Shown here piece after piece: positions 51,865 through 60,206 of a stretch of 64,000 bases of DNA. The notes beneath the pieces are model-generated. The model was not told where the DNA came from. It ran no database searches and saw nothing but the letters and a program-made list of their open reading frames with translations. Made by a program: the position numbers and the translations under genes. The first letter of the stretch is position 1, and each line of letters opens with the position of its first letter. Source of the stretch: Acididesulfobacillus acetoxydans (GTDB lineage: Bacteria > Bacillota > Desulfitobacteriia > Desulfitobacteriales > Desulfitobacteriaceae). The stretch is from assembly GCF_900016645.1 (NCBI RefSeq), contig NZ_CDGJ01000065.1. One strand, given 5' to 3'.

Positions 51865-53307
51865 CTATACTAAGCCATATTTTTGCATTTTTCGAAAAAG
51901 GGTTGTCCGATGAATCCCTAAAGTTTCGGCAGCCTTCTCTTTATCCCCGTTACTCGCCTTGAATGCTTCCAATATAAGTCTTTGCTCCAGTTCGCTAACC
52001 CTGCTTTCCATGGATGTTGCCCACGATACGCTATCCGGTTCGATTCCCAAAAACTCACAAACGTGCGTTCCCGAAATACTGTCGCCTGGATGTAAAACCA
52101 CCAGACGTTCCATTAAATTCTCGAGTTCACGGACATTTCCAGGCCAGGAATAGCTGCGCAGTACCCTTAAAGCTGAGATCGTCAGGGTCTTGACTATTCC
52201 ATATCGGTTCCCCATTTCTTCCATGAAGTGGTTAGCCAAAGCGACCACATCCTCAGGTCGTTCCACTAATCCCGGAATTCGCAAATATATCACATTCAGC
52301 CGGTAATAGAGGTCCTCCCGAAATACTCCCTCTTCAACCAATCGGTTCAAATTACGATTCGTCGCTGCAATAACCCGGCAATCCACAGGAACGGCCCGGG
52401 TGGAACCCAGCGGCGTTAATTCCCGTTCCTGCAACACCCGTAGAAGCTTCACCTGCAGGTTTTTAGGCATCTCTCCAATTTCATCCAGAAATAGTGTACC
52501 ACGATGAGCCGCTTTAATGAGGCCTTCTTTCCCTTGCCTCCGTGCTCCTGTAAAGGCACCGGCTTCATAGCCAAAAAGCTCTGATTCGGCCAATTCTTGA
52601 GGCAAAGCCGCCATATTAACCTTAATAAAAGGACCTTTTTTGCGTGAACCGGAAAAATGCAGTATTTTAGCTATGACTTCCTTTCCGACTCCCGTAGGCC
52701 CCTCAAGTAAAACAGTGGATTCAAAGTTGGCTAAATGGACTGCTTTATTTAATAAATCCCGCATTAATTGATTTTCCGCAATCACCGGACCCACTCCTTC
52801 AATACAAAAAACATGTTTATCTTCAGGTGGGATCCCTGATTTAACCACAACCAAGGGACTCACTGTAGTCATAACATGGATAATCTCGCCGGAATCATTA
52901 AAGACGGGATAACCCGTGGCCAGAACTATTTGATTCGTTCTCAGAATACGCTGTCGGATGGTTTCCGTCTTGCCGGACTTGAGAACCAGGAGAGTGACGG
53001 AGCTGTCAAAATACCCATCACCGACAAGCTTACTCATATGGCGACCTTGTATTTCAGCTGTATTAATCCCCGTCAAACTCTCATAAGCCTTGTTGACTCC
53101 CAGGGTATACCCTTTTCCGTCAGTTAAGTAGATCCCTATCTTATCGTGGTACTGAATGTCTTCCGGCCCGTCTTCTATAGACGAATACCCGCCTTGGTCT
53201 TTCGGTACTGCCGAACCATGAGGGACAACAAAACGTTTATCGACAGACCGCATAGGAAAAATAACCACGTTCTTCCCGTAATTGGCCTGATTACTTACTT
53301 GTGGCAA
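51865..53307 (-). CDS. Sigma-54-dependent transcriptional activator (PAS-AAA+-Fis HTH)
   Basis: 480-residue enhancer-binding protein. PAS sensor (about 50-160; GIYLTDGKGYTLGVNKAYES), AAA+ domain (about 178-415) with Walker A LEGPTGVGKE, the sigma-54 contact loop ESELFGYEAGAFTGA, Walker B GTLFLDEIGEMP and sensor motifs CRVIAATNRNL; Fis-type HTH at the end (EKAAETLGIHRTTLFRKMQK). The TTG start is well supported by GGAGG seven bases upstream. Flanked by abfTD on one side and the divergent lactonase on the other, the latter with a -24/-12 promoter, so these are its likely targets. The PAS ligand may be a C4 compound; unproven. Confidence 0.95.
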   Translation of the reverse strand: MPQVSNQANYGKNVVIFPMRSVDKRFVVPHGSAVPKDQGGYSSIEDGPEDIQYHDKIGIYLTDGKGYTLGVNKAYESLTGINTAEIQGRHMSKLVGDGYFDSSVTLLVLKSGKTETIRQRILRTNQIVLATGYPVFNDSGEIIHVMTTVSPLVVVKSGIPPEDKHVFCIEGVGPVIAENQLMRDLLNKAVHLANFESTVLLEGPTGVGKEVIAKILHFSGSRKKGPFIKVNMAALPQELAESELFGYEAGAFTGARRQGKEGLIKAAHRGTLFLDEIGEMPKNLQVKLLRVLQERELTPLGSTRAVPVDCRVIAATNRNLNRLVEEGVFREDLYYRLNVIYLRIPGLVERPEDVVALANHFMEEMGNRYGIVKTLTISALRVLRSYSWPGNVRELENLMERLVVLHPGDSISGTHVCEFLGIEPDSVSWATSMESRVSELEQRLILEAFKASNGDKEKAAETLGIHRTTLFRKMQKYGLV

Positions 53308-53515
53308 CGCAATCCCTCCTCGAGCTGATAGAAAATGCAGCAGACTTCAGCCAATAACATCTGTTTTAGATCGTTCCATTTACCTCAATTTACCCGTCAA
53401 TTTTGAGTTTAGTTTACCCTAATTAACCTGAAGAATCAATTATTTGGTTCTGAAGTGTCGCATTCGAGGGATGAAAGGAAATGCTAGAATCAATGTCCCA
53501 AGCTCCAAAATCGTC
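53308..53515. other. Divergent intergenic region, probable enhancer sites
   Basis: Lies between the activator gene and its presumed sigma-54 promoter, where upstream activator sites would be expected. TTTACC-containing short repeats occur at about 53376-53420 (TTTACCTCAA, TTTACCCGTC, TTTACCCTAA), a candidate for binding boxes. Confidence 0.45.
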
Positions 53516-53532
53516 TTGGCATATTTCTTGCA
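53516..53532 (+). promoter_or_regulatory. Sigma-54 (-24/-12) promoter of the lactonase gene
   Basis: TTGGCATATTTCTTGCA fits the consensus TTGGCAC-N5-TTGCW, with the invariant GG and GC at the right spacing. It is 115 bp upstream of the lactonase start and on the correct strand, next to a gene for a sigma-54 activator. Confidence 0.85.
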
Positions 53533-53647
53533 TTAACAAAATATTCAAAAGGAGAACTTACCGGATTTGTTCGGCTTAAGGAGGTGAAGGTATTTTTCTT
53601 AAGTCAGCAAAGGGAGATTCCACATCAAACAATGGGAGGTAAACAAT

Positions 53648-54451
53648 GTGAAAGTATTTGTTCTTAATACTGGGTGGTTGGAATGTGATGAAAATTGGAT
53701 GGTCGCTCAGTCAGTGCTCGGTTCTGTGAGTAATAAGACCCCTCGGGTTAATTGGATTAAGATACCTGTTTACGCTGTCTTAATTGATCATCCCCAAGGT
53801 AAAATTCTGTACGATTTAGGGTGTCACCCTGATGCCATGAAGGGATATTGGCCTGCTGGGCTCGCCAGCGTATTTCCTTTCCATTCTGAAACGTCACAGG
53901 ACTTTGTCACTCAGCTGGCATTGACAGGAACTAAGCCTGAAGACATCAAAACGGTCGTTGCTTCACATCTCCACCTTGACCATGCAGGCAATATGCACTT
54001 GTTCAAACATGCCGATGTTTACGTTCACCGGCAGGACTTTATTTACGGCCAAACCCTCGTTCACTTAAGTCCAGACCCCGCTGCCCATGGAGCCTATGTC
54101 AAAGCCGATCTCGAGGTGCCGGTAAAACAATACCACCTTGTTGATGAAGATTTTGAGCTGCTTCCGGGCATAGAACTTATTTCTTTGCCGGGTCACACAC
54201 CTGGAATTTTAGGCTTAATCGTCCACTTGAAAAAGGAAGGCACCCTCATTTTTCCCCAGGATGCTGTGTATGACCGGCGGAATTACGGGCCTCCTGCCAA
54301 AGCCTCTGGCATTGTCTATGACAGCATCGCGTTCTTTGATTCAATCGAAAAAGTCCGCAAGTACGCCAAGAAATATAATGCCACAGTCATGTTTTCCCAC
54401 GACATGGAGTTCTTCAAAACGATGAAAGTTGCCCCGGATTTTTATGAGTAA
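53648..54451 (+). CDS. Metallo-beta-lactamase-fold lactonase (AHL/gamma-butyrolactone lactonase type)
   Basis: 267 residues. Metal site SHLHLDHAGN (HxHxDH), then further His/Asp ligands in LPGHTPGI, FPQDAVYD and SHDMEF. This is the AttM/AiiA-like lactonase family; Agrobacterium AttM (BlcC) cleaves gamma-butyrolactone to 4-hydroxybutyrate. Next to abfT and abfD the best inference is gamma-butyrolactone hydrolysis feeding 4-hydroxybutyrate fermentation, though acyl-homoserine lactones cannot be excluded. GTG start with GGGAGG upstream. Sigma-54 promoter in front and a strong terminator behind, so it is a single-gene unit. Confidence 0.9.
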   Translation: MKVFVLNTGWLECDENWMVAQSVLGSVSNKTPRVNWIKIPVYAVLIDHPQGKILYDLGCHPDAMKGYWPAGLASVFPFHSETSQDFVTQLALTGTKPEDIKTVVASHLHLDHAGNMHLFKHADVYVHRQDFIYGQTLVHLSPDPAAHGAYVKADLEVPVKQYHLVDEDFELLPGIELISLPGHTPGILGLIVHLKKEGTLIFPQDAVYDRRNYGPPAKASGIVYDSIAFFDSIEKVRKYAKKYNATVMFSHDMEFFKTMKVAPDFYE

Positions 54452-54489
54452 TCTTTGTTCTGTAAAGTTTGATTGATTTTCCCAGCGAG

Positions 54490-54519
54490 GCCAGACATTT
54501 ACGGATGTCTGGCTTCTTT
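54490..54519 (+). terminator. Rho-independent terminator of the lactonase gene
   Basis: GCCAGACAT, six-base loop, ATGTCTGGC, then TTCTTT, 39 bp after the lactonase stop. It overlaps the last codons of the convergent small gene. Confidence 0.88.
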
Positions 54520-54744
54520 CAAAGCGTCATCAGGTCGGTTCCTTGCTAACCCATCCAGTGAGTCGTAGAAACGACCGGCAATATCCTTCCTGGCATACTC
54601 GTCCACGAGGTCCTCGGCAAACAGGGAAGCCAATATCTCCACCTTTTCCTTATTGCTCAGCATTGAATTAACGAAAGTACTCCACTTATCCCTGTAATAA
54701 TCGTCAACAATACTTATTACCTTATGATCCTCATCTAAATTCAC
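54499..54744 (-). CDS. Small hypothetical protein
   Basis: 81 residues, GTG start. Charged, mostly helical (KVISIVDDYYRDKWSTFVNS, KVEILASLFAEDLVDEYARK). No motif recognised. It follows the 54755-55066 gene by ten bases and its last codons form part of the lactonase terminator stem. Probably cotranscribed with the sugar transferase gene upstream. Confidence 0.55.
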   Translation of the reverse strand: MNLDEDHKVISIVDDYYRDKWSTFVNSMLSNKEKVEILASLFAEDLVDEYARKDIAGRFYDSLDGLARNRPDDALKEARHP

Positions 54745-54754
54745 CTGGGTCAGC

Positions 54755-55066
54755 TTAACAAAATATCGTTAGTTGGTGCTTTCCCAATTTATAAATGCGA
54801 TTCTGATGTGCCCCAAAATACTCTAACATATCTAGATATACTAAGCACTTGTCAATGTTAATGTCAAAAATGGAGAGGTAATTCACGATGCCCTTGTAAG
54901 TTTCCAAAGGATATTGCGTAGGATTAACCAGTCCCTCTGACGATATCAGGACAAAGATGCTATTGCTCTCATTGTCAAACTTCAAGGAAGCCCTGAAGGT
55001 GCCCGCTTCGTCATCGGCATCGTACGGAATCTTGGCAGAGATGGATGATAGTTGTCGGATATCCAT
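54755..55066 (-). CDS. Small hypothetical protein
   Basis: 103 residues. The start at 55066 is set by AAGGGG seven bases upstream, 14 bp after the sugar transferase stop. Alternating hydrophobic pattern (GTFRASLKFDNESNSIFVLI, YLSIFDINIDKCLVYLDMLE) suggests a small alpha/beta fold. Not recognised; its position suggests a regulatory or accessory role for polysaccharide synthesis, without direct evidence. Confidence 0.6.
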   Translation of the reverse strand: MDIRQLSSISAKIPYDADDEAGTFRASLKFDNESNSIFVLISSEGLVNPTQYPLETYKGIVNYLSIFDINIDKCLVYLDMLEYFGAHQNRIYKLGKHQLTIFC

Positions 55067-55080
55067 TTTCAGACCCCTTC

Positions 55081-56607
55081 TCAATACGCCCCGTCCCTCT
55101 TCCACACAACCCCCACCGTCCTCAGGAGCAGCACGATATCCAGCCACAGGGACCAGTTGCGTACATACCATACATCCAGCTTCACCCGGCCGGCGAAGTC
55201 GATGTTGTTGCGCCCGCTGACCTGCCAAAGTCCGCTGAGACCCGGCTTGGTCACCTGAATATCATAGAGGGCGGAACCAATCTTTCCCTCTTCCCGGGGC
55301 AGGTAAGGCCGGGGACCCACGAGGCTCATATCACCCACCAGGACGTTCAGGATCTGCGGCAGCTCGTCCAGGCTGTAACGGCGAAGGACTGCCCCCACCC
55401 GAGTCACCCGCGGATCTTCGCCTTTCAGTTTATTAAATTTTTCCCATTCCCGGCGGGCCTGAGGTGATCGTTTCAGATGGGTCTTGAGGATGGAATCACT
55501 GTCCCGGTACATGGTCCTGAACTTTAGGCAGGAAAACTGCCGGCCGTCTTGACCCAGGCGGGTCTGGACAAAAAAAGCAGAACCCCGGCTGTCGATCCGG
55601 ATCGCCAAAGCAATGAGCATTCCGACCGGTAAAGCGACAAGCAAAGAGAGAAGGCCCAAGAGCAGATCAAAAGCCCTTTTTACTCCCCGGTTCAGGGCGG
55701 ACTTCAAGCGGTTGCGGATGTTGAGGAGGAGGAGCTGTTCATCTAAGAAATACTCCGCTTCGATGCCGTTGAGGGAAAGCCCGAACAAATCCGGCACTAC
55801 CATGATATTGTTGACTAAGGGCTGCAGCCGGTTGACCCATTCCACCAGCCGCTCCGGCTTCAAACCGGGAGCGGCCAAAATGAGATCACTGACCCCAGTT
55901 CTCCGAATGACCCCGGGCGCGTCCGCGAAGGAACCCAGGCGGGGGGCAGACAGCCCGGCGGCCGGGTCACTGTCCTGCCCAAGCCTAAGCCCCTCGATAT
56001 CCTCGTTATCATCCAGTACCCCCAGGATACTATAGCCGAGCGTCCGCTCCCTCCGGAAGGCTTTGACCAAGAGCTCCGCCGTGCGCCCGGCCCCGAGCAC
56101 TAAAACCGGCTTTTCCCACACGCCGGTTCTGACCAAGAGCCGCTTGATAGCATAGCGGAACAGAGGCAAGAGGAGGAGAAGCGCCAGCCAAGTAGCCACG
56201 ACTAAAGTGCGGGAAATTACGTTCCCGGTCTTCGTAACATATAAGAAAGCGACCGAGAGGAAGGCCGCCAACGTACTCGCCCTGAGAATGCGTTCGAGTT
56301 CCAGCCAGAAAGGCAGGCGTTTACGATAAAGTTCTTCATAAGCCAGCACCGCGATGGCCACCGCCGGCAGCCACCAGAGGTTTTCCAAGCTCTCCGTCAA
56401 AAGCTGCCCCTGAAAAAGCCCCGGAAAAAGCCCGGGCAAAATCAAACGGCGCCCCGCGAAGGCCACCAGCATTGACACAAGAATCGCCAACGCGTCCGTT
56501 GCAAGAAGAAGAGGCACGGCCAACCATTGTGAACTCAGAAGGCCCCGATTCACCGGCCATTCCACTTCCCTTTGTGCTTTTTGCGCAAATAACTCCACGG
56601 TTTTCAT
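55081..56607 (-). CDS. Polyprenyl-phosphate sugar-1-phosphate transferase (WbaP/WsaP type)
   Basis: Starts lipid-linked glycan synthesis by moving a sugar-1-phosphate (galactose or glucose class) from a UDP-sugar to undecaprenyl phosphate. 508 residues: four N-terminal helices (about 30-150), a Rossmann-like CoA-binding-type domain (about 165-290; PVLVLGAGRTAELLVKAF), a fifth membrane segment (about 312-340) and the catalytic bacterial sugar transferase domain (FSCLKFRTMYRDSD, RVTRVGAVLRRYSLDELPQI, GDMSLVGPRPY, KPGLSGLWQVSGRN). Membership of the full-length PglC/WbaP superfamily is clear; sugar identity is not. Confidence 0.94.
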   Translation of the reverse strand: MKTVELFAQKAQREVEWPVNRGLLSSQWLAVPLLLATDALAILVSMLVAFAGRRLILPGLFPGLFQGQLLTESLENLWWLPAVAIAVLAYEELYRKRLPFWLELERILRASTLAAFLSVAFLYVTKTGNVISRTLVVATWLALLLLLPLFRYAIKRLLVRTGVWEKPVLVLGAGRTAELLVKAFRRERTLGYSILGVLDDNEDIEGLRLGQDSDPAAGLSAPRLGSFADAPGVIRRTGVSDLILAAPGLKPERLVEWVNRLQPLVNNIMVVPDLFGLSLNGIEAEYFLDEQLLLLNIRNRLKSALNRGVKRAFDLLLGLLSLLVALPVGMLIALAIRIDSRGSAFFVQTRLGQDGRQFSCLKFRTMYRDSDSILKTHLKRSPQARREWEKFNKLKGEDPRVTRVGAVLRRYSLDELPQILNVLVGDMSLVGPRPYLPREEGKIGSALYDIQVTKPGLSGLWQVSGRNNIDFAGRVKLDVWYVRNWSLWLDIVLLLRTVGVVWKRDGAY

Positions 56608-57118
56608 GCAAAACCCGGCAGGATAGTCTTCAATCTATTACAAGAACTATGCCGAATAAGCAGCAACACTCTCCTGCCCCTCCCTTCGTTTAGGCGCGCC
56701 ATTAGCCCCGCCAACGGAGCCGTGCTTTATCCGAAGCGGCAACAAACATTACTTAGTCGCAGCCCTAGGAGACAAACATTACTTGGCCGCAGTTCTCGGT
56801 AGAAACCCATTCTCTCGCAATCTTGGGCTTGAGAAACATTCCCAAGTAATCTTTGAAATGAAAAATACTCCCTCATAGTCCTTTGTTCGACAGAGTCCCA
56901 AATAATCCTGCTTTATACGGTGACTTTTCCCGGCAGCCCCTTCTGCGCTCCCCTGGCCGAGCAGCCCCGGTCGAGCACCCGGGAGAGCATGGCCAGAAGA
57001 ACTCCCACATTCCCGCCGGATTTCTGCGTGGTCCCCGTCGTGGCACCTTCCGCGGCGGTGAACCACTGGAGGGAGGCGCTGCCGCTCCGCCTGCGATCGA
57101 GATCGCGCCGCAGTGCCT
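56608..57118. other. Gap upstream of the sugar transferase gene
   Basis: About 510 bp. A 30-bp block (ACAAACATTACTTGGCCGCA-type) is repeated twice in tandem at about 56740-56800, with a weaker third trace (CCCAAGTAATC). No gene recognised. Confidence 0.5.
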
Positions 57119-58417
57119 TCAACGGGAGGCCAACCGCCTTTTCAGAGCGGCCCGGACAAGATCCACATCTTCCGCTTTCAAGACGAGAACGTCCCGCCAC
57201 CGGCTGTGGGTAAAACGCAGATAAAAGAGCAAGGTCGTAAAGGTGAAGGTCGCATACGACAAACTGGTGGCGATCGAAGCCCCGTTGATCCCAATCCTGG
57301 GAATGAGCACCAGGTCAAGAAAGATCGTTACGATGGAAGAAATAGTGGCAGAGAGCGTGTTTCGCCCCGCCAGGCCTACCCCCGCCAGGTAATTGGCCAG
57401 GATATTGGAAATAGAGAAAACGGCAATCCCCGGCAAGAGCAGCAGCAGAGCCGTCACAGCCGGGGCAAAGCCCGAGCCGTACATCAAGTCAATCAGGGGC
57501 CGGCTGATCAGACCCAAAAGCAAAGAAAAACAGCTGATGAGCATAAAACTTATTCGCGTCACCTGGCTGGTAAAGACATGCATCTCTTGATCTTCCCCGG
57601 CCGCGGCCGCCAAGGGAAAAATCACCGTGGCGATGCTGGCCGAGACTCCCCAGAGAGTTTCCGCCAGGAGTACGGCCGCTCCGTAGATTCCCACTTGGCT
57701 GAGGGGCAGAAAGTAATTGACGATAAATACGTCCAGGCGGTAATTCAACTTCTGAATCGTGTTCCCCACCTGGGCCTTGACCCCATACCCCAGGAGTCCG
57801 CGCAAAATCCCCCGATCCAGCACCGGTTTGACTCCCTTGCGCCCGATTAGCAGGTGCAGCTCCCAAGCACTCAGGAGAACGACCCCCGCCAGGGCTCCCA
57901 GCAGAGCGAAAGTCGGGGTGGCGGCGGCGAGCAAAAAGAGGACCATGAAAAGAAGGTTCAGAAAGCGGTCCAGAACAGTGAGCCGGTTATATTGACCGAT
58001 GTCTTGCATCCCCAGAAAAATATTGACCACACTCGCCTTAAAACTGAAAACCGGTACCGTGAACAAAACCACCAAGAGCTGGAAATTACTGAGCCCGCGC
58101 AAAAACTGAAAATGATAGCTCAGATTCAAGAAATAAAACAAGACCGATATGAACGCGGTCGGCACAGTGAGAAGGAGGTTGTCGCCTAAGACCCCGGGCA
58201 GGGTCTCACGGTTTCGCCCCAAGAGGTAGACATTGGCCGAGGCTAAGCCCCAACCCAAGATAAGGCTGGCAAAACTGATGAAATTGGTTGACACATTGAC
58301 GACTCCCCAGCCGGCCGGGCCGATCCAGCGCGAGACGATGGCCCCGGACAGCAGGGTAAGCAAGAAGGCCGTCAGGTTCCCGATAAAAGTTAAAGCCGCC
58401 GATCGGACGAAACGCAC
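57119..58417 (-). CDS. Oligosaccharide flippase (Wzx/MOP superfamily)
   Basis: Moves lipid-linked repeat units across the membrane. 432 residues with about 12 hydrophobic helices. N-terminal FVRSAALTFIGNLTAFLLTL and SRWIGPAGWGVVNVSTNFIS, mid-protein KAQVGNTIQKLNYRLDVFIV and GIYGAAVLLAETLW are characteristic polysaccharide-synthase blocks. GTG start with AGAGGAG upstream. Together with the WbaP-type transferase it points to a Wzx-type second glycan pathway; no Wzy polymerase is seen in the window. Confidence 0.93.
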   Translation of the reverse strand: MRFVRSAALTFIGNLTAFLLTLLSGAIVSRWIGPAGWGVVNVSTNFISFASLILGWGLASANVYLLGRNRETLPGVLGDNLLLTVPTAFISVLFYFLNLSYHFQFLRGLSNFQLLVVLFTVPVFSFKASVVNIFLGMQDIGQYNRLTVLDRFLNLLFMVLFLLAAATPTFALLGALAGVVLLSAWELHLLIGRKGVKPVLDRGILRGLLGYGVKAQVGNTIQKLNYRLDVFIVNYFLPLSQVGIYGAAVLLAETLWGVSASIATVIFPLAAAAGEDQEMHVFTSQVTRISFMLISCFSLLLGLISRPLIDLMYGSGFAPAVTALLLLLPGIAVFSISNILANYLAGVGLAGRNTLSATISSIVTIFLDLVLIPRIGINGASIATSLSYATFTFTTLLFYLRFTHSRWRDVLVLKAEDVDLVRAALKRRLASR

Positions 58418-58437
58418 ACTGCTTTCTCCTCTTTCAG

Positions 58438-58560
58438 TGAACTCGTTCAGCTAAAGCTGAACATCCAGACTTCGGTGGGGGAGTCTACCCCCACCGAAGC
58501 GGAGTACGGGGCACCACTCCCACTTGTAGAAGTGGGAGTCTCACGATTGGATGGATCAGA
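58438..58560 (+). mobile_element. Structured end of an IS200/IS605-type element, orphan copy
   Basis: Three perfect hairpins in a row: GTTCAGC/GCTGAAC, CTTCGGTGGGGG/CCCCCACCGAAG (six-base loop) and CTCCCACTT/AAGTGGGAG, followed by GATTGGATGGATCAG. The order and flanks match the remnant at 51490-51735 in opposite orientation. There is no coding sequence with it. Such ends overlap the guide RNA (omega RNA) of TnpB elements, so an RNA could still be made. Confidence 0.7.
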
Positions 58561-58834
58561 ATTATCCGGTTCATGCTCGTTTTCCTAAAGTTCCGTCAGT
58601 CTCTTACAACCCTCGCAGCACTCGTATCATTAATTGACTTTCACGGAAACCCGCAGTGGGTGTTATGCGGACATTGCGCGGATAGTACGAGGATAGTACG
58701 ACAGTATTACAAAGGTATTACGCGCCCATCAGAGTCGCCACTCTCGCAGCACTCGTATCATTGCTTGAGTTGCGCATCCGTTAGCGTGAGGGTTGCAGCT
58801 GCGGGATGAACGCTGCCACCTTCGGATCGTTGAA
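58561..58834. other. Gap with a 20-bp direct repeat
   Basis: CTCGCAGCACTCGTATCATT occurs at about 58611 and 58744, 133 bp apart, in otherwise gene-free sequence. It may mark a duplication or insertion border next to the IS605-type end. Confidence 0.5.
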
Positions 58835-59833
58835 TTAATTCCGCACCCCCGGCCGCTCGCTTCTCTCCCCATCGACCGGAGCGGGCGGCAACTCAGCCAA
58901 GAGGTCCTTATATCGGCGGCTGCTGTTGTAGCTGCAAATCAGACTGCCGCTGTGTCTGTTAGACTTGAAATGGTCCTTGAGTCGGAAGTAAACCGCGTCA
59001 TCCGCAAAATGCCGGCGCACAAAAGCCTCATAGGCCTCCATGTTCGTCGCCAAAAAGCTCTCGCAGAATTGGTCCGGCCCCAGGTAGAGACCGTTAGCCC
59101 GGTTGAGATTGGCAATGAACTTGAAGCTGTACGGCTGGGACTTATAATGGCTAAGCAATTCTGTCTTGCGGGCGTAAAAACGGTTGATCTTCAGGCAGAT
59201 ATTGGCGTGAAACAGGGTGAGCGGGCTTTGCGCCTCATACAAAAACACAGAACTTTCCCGGAGAAACGCCGGCTCCCCGGCGTAGACCCGGCAGAGCAAT
59301 TTGCTCACCGCATAATGGTCCGGGTGGTTATCCAAGATGACCGGCACAAAGAGAGTGTCCGGCCGGATCTCCCGCAAGGTCTGAGCCAGGGCCGCGTCAA
59401 GATGACTATGCAGCAAGTCCCCGTCCGTCCCCCCCAGAAAATAAATATGCCCTTGCGGCAGACCGAGACTCGCGCCCACGGCCAGACCCTCTTCCCGCCT
59501 TTCCTTGCGGACGGTTGCGGCATCCGCCGTGCTTCCTTGTTTTTGCCCGTCGGTCAGGTAGATGATAAAGACCTCTTTCTGATCCTGCAAATAACTGAGA
59601 ATCGCCCCTCCGCAGCCGATGATTTCATCATCGCAATGGGGAGCGAGTATCGCAATCCTGCGGCCGGGCAAATGCTCAACCACCCGGCATCTGGCCTCGA
59701 TTTCCTTGCGGTTCAGGCGAAAGAGCCGCCTAAAATAAACCGTATTCCCAAGGTCAAAACCCCGTGCGTTAAAGAGCGCAAAATAGACTTTACGCCGCAA
59801 AAGCTTGAGGGATTTCCCGACATCCAAAGACAA
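58835..59833 (-). CDS. PIG-L/LmbE-family N-deacetylase
   Basis: Zinc-dependent deacetylase, probably acting on an N-acetylated sugar of the local glycan. 332 residues. Zinc/catalytic motifs IAILAPHCDDEIIGCGG (PHxDDE with Cys for Pro) and LDNHPDHYA; also YLTDGQKQGST and GGTDGDLLH. TTG start with AAGGAGG six bases upstream. About 100 C-terminal residues beyond the core domain are of unknown role. Confidence 0.9.
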   Translation of the reverse strand: MSLDVGKSLKLLRRKVYFALFNARGFDLGNTVYFRRLFRLNRKEIEARCRVVEHLPGRRIAILAPHCDDEIIGCGGAILSYLQDQKEVFIIYLTDGQKQGSTADAATVRKERREEGLAVGASLGLPQGHIYFLGGTDGDLLHSHLDAALAQTLREIRPDTLFVPVILDNHPDHYAVSKLLCRVYAGEPAFLRESSVFLYEAQSPLTLFHANICLKINRFYARKTELLSHYKSQPYSFKFIANLNRANGLYLGPDQFCESFLATNMEAYEAFVRRHFADDAVYFRLKDHFKSNRHSGSLICSYNSSRRYKDLLAELPPAPVDGERSERPGVRN

Positions 59834-59867
59834 TTCCGCCTCCTTTCAAGCCCTCTTCAGCAGGCTA

Positions 59868-59945
59868 TCCCCGCAGTTCCCGCGGTTCCGGCAGTCCACG
59901 CGGTTCCGGCAGTCCACGCGGTTCCCAGGGTTCCCGGAATCCACG
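59868..59945. repeat. 18-bp minisatellite
   Basis: Three to four copies of GCGGTTCCGGCAGTCCAC and degenerate flanking units just upstream of the PIG-L gene. The rest of 59946-60206 is gene-free. Confidence 0.8.
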
Positions 59946-60206
59946 CGGTTGCCGCGGAGTCGGACTCCCGGCATCTGTGCGACATGCGCACCCCTCAAAC
60001 TCTGCGTGCCCGTACCTGGTTAATGCTTTTGCGGCTGTTACTACCTCCAAAACGCCAAGTCCCCGTCTCCAGGTCTCCCGCCTCTTGGCCGCTTCTGGAC
60101 ACTGGACCTCTGAAACCAAACTTAGGACCCCGCACCCGGGTCGGATTCTGCATCAGTTTCCCGCTAATCTGCCGCCTCATTGCCGCGCCCCCTGAGGCTT
60201 TCTCCC

